Origin: Endocalyx cinctus
Taxonomy: Eukaryota; Ascomycota; Sordariomycetes; Amphisphaeriales; Apiosporaceae
NCBI GenBank assembly: GCA_001600455.1
Contig: BCKC01000003.1
Location: forward strand, 3,842,978-3,906,977
DNA length: 64,000 nucleotides
Direction: 5' to 3'
A program made the position numbers and the translations under genes. The first letter of the stretch is position 1, and each line of letters begins with the position of its first letter. Of the stretch, positions 56,334-64,000 are shown in pieces. Under the pieces are notes generated by a model. That model worked only from the letters and a program-made list of their open reading frames with translations. It did no database searches and was not told the DNA's origin.

Positions 56334-57929
56334 AGAAAAGAAAAAAAGAAGAAATATTCGAGCAAGAAACCGTGAATTACGTGCGAGTTTGATAATTTTT
56401 TTATATCATTACTTTTTCGAGATTACGAAAAGCTGCGTGGTGTTTAAGAAGACGATGTATTGTTTGTATTTGTATTATATATGAAAGAAACTAAGCGGGA
56501 TCGGTACCCATATTCCCCATTTATATATGAGTGTATATGTGGAATTTAGCTACTGAAAGTTAAGGTATTTCTCACGGTATATGGTATATGGCTTGGGTAA
56601 TAGGTTGGGATATCAAATTTTATTCTAATTTATCATTACTTAAAGTATGGGGGTTTGTTGTCATGTTACGATAGATGTTTGAAGACAGATCGACGGCGAC
56701 TTATAAGGAGGATGGATGTAGGTTAGTTAGATACCTTTAAAGCGAAATCCTTTTCTCTACCTGGAGATACATATATACTAAAAAAAAAAAAAAAAAAAAC
56801 TCATTACAAGCGTCTTGCCGTGTTGTATTGGCCAGCATACGTATATTCCCCTTCTCATGTACCTGAGGGTATGAATCGCTTTGAGTTCATTTATCCTAAT
56901 TTCACATGCTAAAAATGGATCCTATAACCATAAGTATATGCAGTTAACCATAACCTGATGATGTCATCAAAGACGGCCTCGACGACTTCAGGAGAACCTT
57001 AAGTCGTGGTTGTCGAAGAAGCGAAGAAACAGACAAATAGGGGTTAGACATATATCGAAGAGATAACTCATAAACTTCAAGCAGCATAAAACAAAGAGGC
57101 AATAATAAATGCAGGAAAAGGAATGACATTGTTTATAGAGGTAAGATACAAAGATTGATATCTGACTTTTAAGATGGACGTCATGTCACGATTGTCTTGT
57201 GACCTAAGTTTAAATAAGTAGATGAAGAGAAATTTTATGATAAAGTCTTCTTTCTTTCTCTCTCTCTCGTCATCCTCCTCCCTTTCTAAGGGTATAGCTA
57301 TCTTCATTCATAATGATCTTATTCGCCAAACTCCTGCCCTAATATCGAAAACATGACTGAATAAAAAAAAAGTCGACGGATCAGTTGTCAACGTCTCTTT
57401 TTTCTCTCTTCTCTCTTCTCTAATCATCCCTAACACTTCAATTTTAATTCTCTCATCGTTGCGTCATGAGCATCGCGACAACGAACATGAAATATAAAAT
57501 AAATGACGGATCAATGCTAGAACCAAAGAAAAAAAAAGAAGAAAAAGAATAATGCAATAGGGGTCTCCGAAACAAATAAATGAGCAAGACGGGGAAGCCT
57601 TTCCTCTTCTTTTTTAGGAAAGCAAAACGACAATGATATCCGTTCCCATCGAAAACCAAACATAGTATCATGGTTCAAAGCATTTGTTCCATTCAGCTCA
57701 AATGTTTTCAGTAATTCCAACGTCGGCTTTTCTTTTCGCAGCCCGCTAGCTGGCGTTTATCCGCACGCCTCGTACAATATTCTGCAGAATCGGATGCAAG
57801 ATATAATCATAGAAAGGAAAATCTTAGCGAGTCTCCTTCAACGGTATAAACAGAACTACCTGTCCTTGTTTTTCGCATTCAATATTGGGTCAAGTTTCGT
57901 CATGCTCTCTTTTTTTTTTCTGTCAACTA
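56334..57929. other. Convergent intergenic region
   Basis: About 1.6 kb, AT-rich, includes an 18-A run at ~56780-56798. Minus frames at 56944-57720 are low-complexity and not convincing. No feature. Confidence 0.5.
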
Positions 57930-60900
57930 TTATGGGACCGGTCCAAAACCGCCACCGCCCTGCTGACCTCCGAAGAAAAAGCCGTCGAAAAGGTCCATCT
58001 GCTGGCCATCGCTGAAATCGTGGTGCGTGCCCTCCCAACCGAGGCCGAAGCCCATCCCTACCTGCATGTCCGTATTGTTGTTAATGCTGTTTGCATTACT
58101 ATCCATGGATTGGTCCCGTAGGCTCTGCAAGAAGTCCATACCCTGCAGTTCGGCAAAGTTGAGACTGCCTCCAGGGGTCAGGGCCGAGGAAGGAGAGTTC
58201 ATTATAGTGCCGTAGTTTGAACTCTGTCCGGGATACGAAGCGGTCGTCCCTTGTGGGGTAAGACTTGCCACGGACACCGGAGAATTAACCTGAGGACTCG
58301 TAGCCGGCAGCAACACGGGATCAATGGCCGAAGTGTCGGACATAGCAGAAGCGTCCACCATGTTGCTGTTGAGGCCTGTACCTGGCACCGATCGAAGCAT
58401 AGAATAATTGTCTTGCTCCGTCTTGACTTGGGGAATATTTAGCCTGAAAGCTGCCGCTTGGTTCTGCTGCGCCGATTGCATAGGGCTCATTTGGACGACG
58501 GCTGCGTTATGTGGACTGTAGCTTTGGCGTCCTGATATATCGTAACTCGGCTGGCGCTGATCTGGTAAATCAAGCGAAGAGCGCTGGTGAGCTTTGTGTC
58601 GATTTGCGCTTGCCTCCCTGGCGTTTATATAGTCGTTGCTCCTAGACCCGCGGTTATTCTTATTTAGTACTTGTCCAAATCCACCGGTCGAGTTGGTCAT
58701 TTTGATCGTAGCCTTTGCCGTTCGGTTAAAAGCGTCGCGGCAGGCTTCTGCTGGCGGACATTTATCTGTTAGATCAGTAAAAACAGAAGTGGCCGCTAGG
58801 ATAGTGAAGTCAACTTCGTCCATCGTCTGCATTCAGTTAGTCACTTCCCCCTTTTGTTTTCCCCTTGTAGTAAAGAAGGATTTTTGGGCCACTTACTAGT
58901 CGACTTCTAACAACATGCGAATGCCATATAGCGTACAAGTACGATATACCGGCCATGAAAAGATGATGTGTCGCTAGATACGTATAATTGACGTGTCCTG
59001 CCAGATGTAATTGTCTGTATATACGTAATATCTTCTGACCTGCTTCCGCTACCTTCACATAAACCCGCTCTTCGTCTTCTCGAAGCTCGGCGGAAAAGAT
59101 AGACGGGCTGTTTACCTCCTTCGACGTATTATATTCTCCTTCAAACATGGCCGGCACGCTTAGACTCTGTCTGTAGAGCATTATGATAGCCTGCCAGTAG
59201 TTTAGCTCCAAGAATTCGGTAGAGAAATCGACGCCGGATTCGCGTTTCGAAGGTGCCGAGTTCTTCCATTCGTACAATCGTTCGTCGATATTCTTCCTCC
59301 AGCTTCGGAAGGAATCAAACCCCTGTAAGAAGGGCGAAGGGAGACGCGTGTGCATAAACTCATTCCGCAGATTCTGTCCATTCATCCTAGCCACCTGCGC
59401 CTGCTGATATTGCAGTACTTGCATTATTTCGGATTGTAACAAACGGAGGCGCCAATAATGCTGGGCTACAATCTTATATGATGGTTCGCCCCCTACCGGT
59501 GGTTCTTTTATACCCTCGGGCGTGATGTATCGGTCATCTAGGGGAGACGGAAACTCCGTGGTGATGACTTGGTCCGAGACTCCGAACGGTCGTCCGACAC
59601 ATGAACTAACCAGTCTATCGAGGGAATACGTGCACCACCAGAGCCTTCTCCGGACATCCCTTACATATTCCCTTCTCCCCTTTTCACGATGATGAGCTTC
59701 TCGTGCTTCTTTCGGCTTGTCCGTCGTACTGCCGGAGCGATGTGGTTTTGGAGACCCACGGAGGTCGAACTCAACATCTTTACCGTCTTCATAGTAAAGG
59801 CCCAAATCGATTGCTAATCTTACAGCTACACCAACAATATACCTAGTGGGTCCCGCGAGTCAGTATACGAGCGAAGAGAAATACAAGGCGATTCCCCGCA
59901 GGTGTTGAAGCTTACCATAAACCAGGAGGTATAGGGCGGAGGAGGGCAAAGTTTGCAAGCAGAAGCACGGCTTGAAGCTCATCTAGTCCTCCGCCGCTAC
60001 TACTCAGACACGCCTCAAGATGTACGATGGCGCTAGCATGATACTCCTCCGGCTGAGCCTGCTTTTTGATTTCTCCGGTTTTGTTGGACGGGGCGGTCTG
60101 TGCGTCCGAGACTATACCGCCACCGATGGCAAACACCATGTTTAGCATATATAGCTCCCTCGGCGTTCGTATCTTCCCCTCCTCGGCATACGCGAGTTCA
60201 AACATGCGCATAAACTCTTCTCGGTGCAGGACCGGGATTTGCGGGTTCGCGTGCTGAAAATAGAGTTCCACTAGCTTGAGTCCCAGCTCTCTTTCCGGGA
60301 ACTCGGCCGGACGGACGGTAGGCCGGCCATGGAGGCCAAAGAACGAATCACGCATCGAGGTGCCGGATTCCAAAACACCATTTCCCTTATAAGGCCGCAC
60401 TCCCGTCTTATCGGAACTGGATTTGTGATCCTCGACCGAAGACTGTACGGCGGCGAAGACGACGCGCGCAAAAGTCACACCGTTGGTGGAACCCAGATGC
60501 CTATGCGACGATCCGCCACTTCCATGATGTTTTGTTATCTTGTGTGATCTCGATGAGTCATCGTGGGCGTGGTGAGACTTTTGGGCGGCGGGAGCCTCAG
60601 AAGGTTCGGATATGACGGGATTGGGACCGTCGACGGGAGACCTGCCAACGCCGCCATCGTTTCCAGGTCGTGAGCAATATTCGAGGTTCTCGGCCGGAGG
60701 AAACTGTAAGTTATTGGCTCGGAGTAAAGCTTCTAGCTGTTCGACGCGGGTCTCAAGGTAAAAGACATAGCTGAGACATCGAGGTGTCAGCACACGCACA
60801 CACACACACACACACCACACATGGACGGAATCCGCCGCGATCGCCATCGCGACGAGACGCGGTAGCTGAAAAAAAAAAAAAAAAAAACTCGCGAACTCAC

Positions 60901-61229
60901 CTGCGGGGTATCTCTCTTTTCGTGATCGGATCGTAACCTACGCAAGGCACTCTCGCCTTTTCGCAGCTCGCGCAGCTCGGCAACTTCTGGTCGCACCTAT
61001 TCTTCCTCAGGCGGCAGCGATTGCAGGCGCTGACGTTGCGGAAATTGCTGCTCTGGCCGACCTTGGAGGTCGGGCCGGCGGGATCGTGAGAGGCGTCGGT
61101 GACGGGGGAGGTGTCGTTGAGGCCGCTGGCGGAAACGGGCGAGTCCTTGTCCGAGGAGGAGGGGCGTGGGCGCTTAGCGGTATGCGGTCTCGGGGACGGC
61201 GGTGAGCGCAAAGCTGACATGTTTCCCAA
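57930..61229 (-). CDS. Large Zn2Cys6 transcription factor with fungal-specific regulatory domain
   Basis: Four exons give ~1008 aa; introns are 60771-60900, 59843-59915 and 58827-58896, all GT-AG and phase-consistent. The zinc cluster SACNRCRLRKNRCDQKLPSC...KARVPC lies at ~78-105. It is followed by YDPITKREIPRR and, after intron 1, YVFYLETRVEQLEALL, a dimerising coiled coil. The central part is the fungal transcription-factor domain: ELYFQHANPQIPVLHREEF, WCTYSLDRLVSSCVGRPFG and YLYAIWHSHVVRSRL. The C-terminus is Gln/Asn/Gly-rich, as in activation domains, and ends GFGPVP. Intron 1 contains a (CA)n run and a T18 tract. The target pathway is unknown; I resist naming it after a characterised factor. 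An upstream ATG gives MGNMSAL; the ATG at 61220 is an alternative start. Confidence 0.88.
60791..60815. repeat. (CA)n microsatellite inside intron 1 of the Zn2Cys6 gene
   Basis: About ten CA/AC units near 60795-60815, within the 130-nt intron. A length polymorphism here could alter splicing, but this is speculative. Confidence 0.6.
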
Positions 61230-63962
61230 CGTGCGAAGTACCGTGTTGAATCATAAGTAAAATTGGCTCGTTCGGCTACGGAAAGCCACGAATGATAAAT
61301 GGAGATGATTTAGAATAAAAAAAAAGGGGAAAAAGCAAAAAAAAAAGTTTGATGTGGTCAGTAGCCTACCAGGCGAGGCTGTGATTGATAGCAAAATTGC
61401 GCTCAATTGGGGGGGTGGGTATGAATGGCGCAGCTAAGCTTGAAAAGAGAGGAAGAACCTGACTGCATGTAGCAGAGGAGCGATCGCACTCGACAAGCTA
61501 CTCGGCGCAATTAAGAATTTAATTATCCCATATCTTACAAAAATATTTACATAAACTCATATATCGGAATATGCAAATGGATTGAAGCGTCGTAATTTTT
61601 TTTTCTCGTTGGAAATAATAATTTAAGATCAAAAAGGCTAGTATGAGAATAGGTAAAAACTTAAGGTAATAGGTAAAGTAGGGGACCCTTAAAATGTCAA
61701 TAATTTAGTTTGGAGTAGTAGAATTACTAAAAGGTCGGGAACTCGTTAATTCGAGCTTTGTTTGTAGGTTACGGGACTCGGTCTGTTACTTACCGGAATA
61801 TAATTAAATATATACGTAGGTATATGTATTCCAGTATATGATAGTATATAGGTACCTAATAAATACAAGAATAAGTATGGATGATGCAAGAATAATTAGT
61901 ACAATCCAACATAAAGTACATAATATAATATAAGGTGTATAAAAAGTTGAAAATATAAGAGACTGAGAGAAAAGATAAAATGTAAAAGTAAGAATGTCTA
62001 AGTAAGAGAGAGTATGTACTTAGTAGAGAGTAAGTACTTATTATTAATTAGATGTTATTAAGGCTTGATTGGGGGGGGGAGCGGGCTGGCGGGGCGATAA
62101 AAGAAGAAAATGAATACGATACACTAAATATGCATACATCCATCCTTTAACGAACTTGATCTACTGACATATGATAATAATACGAAGCAGAATAATGTAC
62201 GCATATAAGCTATCCATACAACCAACACATAATCCGTAGAGGTTTGCTATCTATCGTCTACCTATCTACCTAGGTAGCTGTCTATATGTAATACTTACTA
62301 CTTGCCCACTTAAGTAGCTCAGTGAACCAAATAAAAACCCCGAAATTCTTGATCCTCAGGATAGCTCAAATCCCACCAGTAAGTACTTGTAAAGTAGTAT
62401 AGATAAGGATAATTCTATCTATTCGACGAATCAGCTCTACGTGAAGTAAACATTCTACTTGTAAACTTCCAAGATCAAAGGCCTGTTACTTAACCCGGTA
62501 TAGCGTCTTGTTGTCGAAGCCACGAGAGCAAGCGTTGTAGCCCCCCACGCCCAAAAATGTCATAATCCAAGACAGCGAGTAGCAAAAAAAAAGTGTACTT
62601 GTATGTCTTGGACATATTTCAATCTCAGACCCGCATTACCGAGATATAAAACAAGAAAAAAGGAATATAAAAAGTTAGACACGCTGACACGACGACAGCC
62701 CTATACTCGACTTATATCTAGCGTAAGACATGTAGGTAGTTTTAGTACTTATTCACTCCATGTGGCATGTCATTAAAGTAAAGTGATCTATAGAGAAAGA
62801 AAGAAAAAAAAAAAAAAAAAAAAAAAAGACTAGAAGAATCCATATATATATTTATATATACACATGTAACTCTAAAATCAGGATCGAAGTTTGTCGGAAG
62901 CTGAGATATAAATTATATTTAAATTGAAAGAGGGGAGGGGGGGGAAGTAGTATATTTCACATTTTAACCCGTTCAAGAGGCTTGCATGGTTCATAATTAG
63001 ACGCCGGTTTCAAAGAAGATAAAAAGAAGAATAGAGAGGTGAGGCTACAAAATATTACTCAGGTTTAAACCTGCCCAACTCCGAACGCTCTGGCCCAACG
63101 CCACAACTACACCGCCCATCCATAATACATCCACCCAGCCAGCCAGCCCGCCGTCTATCCCTATTCGAAGAACGACGTAGCTTTGCGTAGGTAATGGATC
63201 CCACTCCCCCGTATCCGATTCTGCACGTGCTCGGGCAGACCCACGCCAAGTGTCCCCCCGTTCAGCAAGCAGGCGAAGAAAACGTCGGGCGAGAATCTTC
63301 GTACGGCCCACACCCTCTGCCCCCGTATTCTTCTTTCTCCCTCACCGACGAAAATGCGGAACTACCTGGGGAGGGAGGAGAAATACGTAATATTTTTTTC
63401 GTCTACGTATGTTCGCACGTATGGAGGTCAAGGAAACATCCCCTGTCGCTTTTTGGGGTTTCTCGAGGTCAAGGAGGAGGGAGGCAGAAGCACATGCACG
63501 TAGAGACCATGTTGAGATTAAAAGAGTATAATGATAAGTTGGCTATTAGCCTTAATATTCTATTAAACCGCCCCAAGTTAAGAAAAAAATGATCCTACTA
63601 ATACTAGGTAAATATTCAGTTAGATGAACAAGAAAAAAATAACTCCGTGTCCAATGATCCCTTCGTTTTCTTCCGTCCCTGTCTGTTTTAAGACTTCCTA
63701 CAGCCTTCCCTTTTCCCTTATTCCTTGATGTGAGAAAGGCTCAAAAAAAGTAGAAACAAATTTATTGTTTCCTCGTTCTTTTATCTTTCCCCCATTTCTC
63801 CCTATCGCCCAAGTGTAGATTTTTGCGCCGTTGTACAATAAAAAAAACCAAGCGGTACATTTTCTTCCACGTCAAGCAGACTCCCAAAATTTCAAAAGAG
63901 AAAAAATAACGTTCCTCTTTTTTATACAGTAAAATAAAACCCCAGTTTCTCCCGTTTATGGT

Positions 63963-63965
<3 letters not shown>
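61230..63965. other. AT-rich 2.7-kb region with no convincing gene
   Basis: Contains an A24 run (62804-62827), TAAG-rich repeats (~61980-62050) and a G-rich block (~62071-62081). A 132-codon plus frame at 63194-63592 has low complexity and no domain, so it is not annotated as a gene. Confidence 0.5.

Positions 63966-64000
<35 letters not shown>
63966..64000. repeat. Poly-A run at window end
   Basis: 35 consecutive As reach the last base. This may be a real homopolymer, an assembly end or a collapsed low-complexity join. Confidence 0.9.

Noticed and set aside
60771..60847. N-terminal read-through of the large Zn2Cys6 second exon (VCVCVRVL...)
   Set aside because: Comes from the (CA)n intron; splicing the donor at 60900 to the acceptor at 60771 restores the conserved REIPRSYVFYLE.
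57930..61229. Naming the large Zn2Cys6 factor XlnR, FacB or similar
   Set aside because: The zinc cluster and linker do not match the sequences I remember for those proteins; left unnamed.
63194..63592. 132-codon plus-strand frame near the right end
   Set aside because: Low complexity, no domain, and no start or splice context beyond chance.
1..64000. CRISPR arrays, rRNA, bacterial operons
   Set aside because: No direct-repeat/spacer arrays or rRNA-like sequence seen; introns and gene types are eukaryotic.

Overview
This window reads as nuclear DNA of a filamentous ascomycete, probably a Sordariomycete-type mould. Genes are well separated and carry short introns (about 50-150 nt) with GTAAGT/GTATGT-like donors, CTAAC/CTGAC-like branch sites and AG acceptors. 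Gene types are typical of moulds: NRPS, Zn2Cys6 regulators, a PTH11-like receptor, microbial P450s, a cyanide-hydratase-type nitrilase. Protein genes are GC-richer, while long intergenic stretches are AT-rich with many A/T homopolymers. The genus cannot be fixed from the sequence alone. I recognised no rRNA, tRNA or CRISPR.

Region 1 (1-17.7 kb) looks like a partly decayed epipolythiodioxopiperazine (ETP, gliotoxin-type) biosynthetic cluster. It holds the 5' part of an NRPS (carrier then condensation domain, running off the left edge), a GliK-type gamma-glutamylcyclotransferase, an AsaB/GA4-desaturase-family oxidoreductase, an MFS transporter with a GC-AG intron, a GliI-type PLP C-S lyase, an AflR/GliZ-like Zn2Cys6 regulator and a GliT-type dithiol oxidase. 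Three more members are broken: a P450, a UbiE/GliN-type methyltransferase and the C-terminal part of a DHA2 (GliA-type) exporter. The bis-thiol processing and self-protection genes (gliK, gliI, gliT types) have open frames.

Region 2 (18-28.4 kb) is more ordinary: a dispersed-repeat copy, mitochondrial SHE9/MDM33, a HAD phosphatase, an MFS transporter and a nitrilase.

Region 3 (28.4-44 kb) starts with a 5.5-kb AT-rich gene desert. It is followed by a BAHD-type acyltransferase, a basic hypothetical protein, an intact five-exon P450 and a PTH11/rhodopsin-domain membrane receptor.

Region 4 (43.2-47.9 kb) is housekeeping: PEX7 and, divergently, an AlkB-family dioxygenase with a GRF zinc finger, then a protein with two fused GFA/CENP-V domains.

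Region 5 (48-55 kb) is accessory. It has a kinase-like pseudogene that has lost its DFG segment, a Fic-domain gene enclosed by an imperfect ~84-bp inverted repeat, and two further copies of the ~200-bp repeat (three in the window) with Pol III-like boxes.

Region 6 (55-64 kb) has a basic single-pass membrane protein, a large four-exon Zn2Cys6 regulator and AT-rich sequence ending in a 35-A run.

All splice sites are read by eye from consensus signals and reading-frame continuity. None is backed by transcripts.
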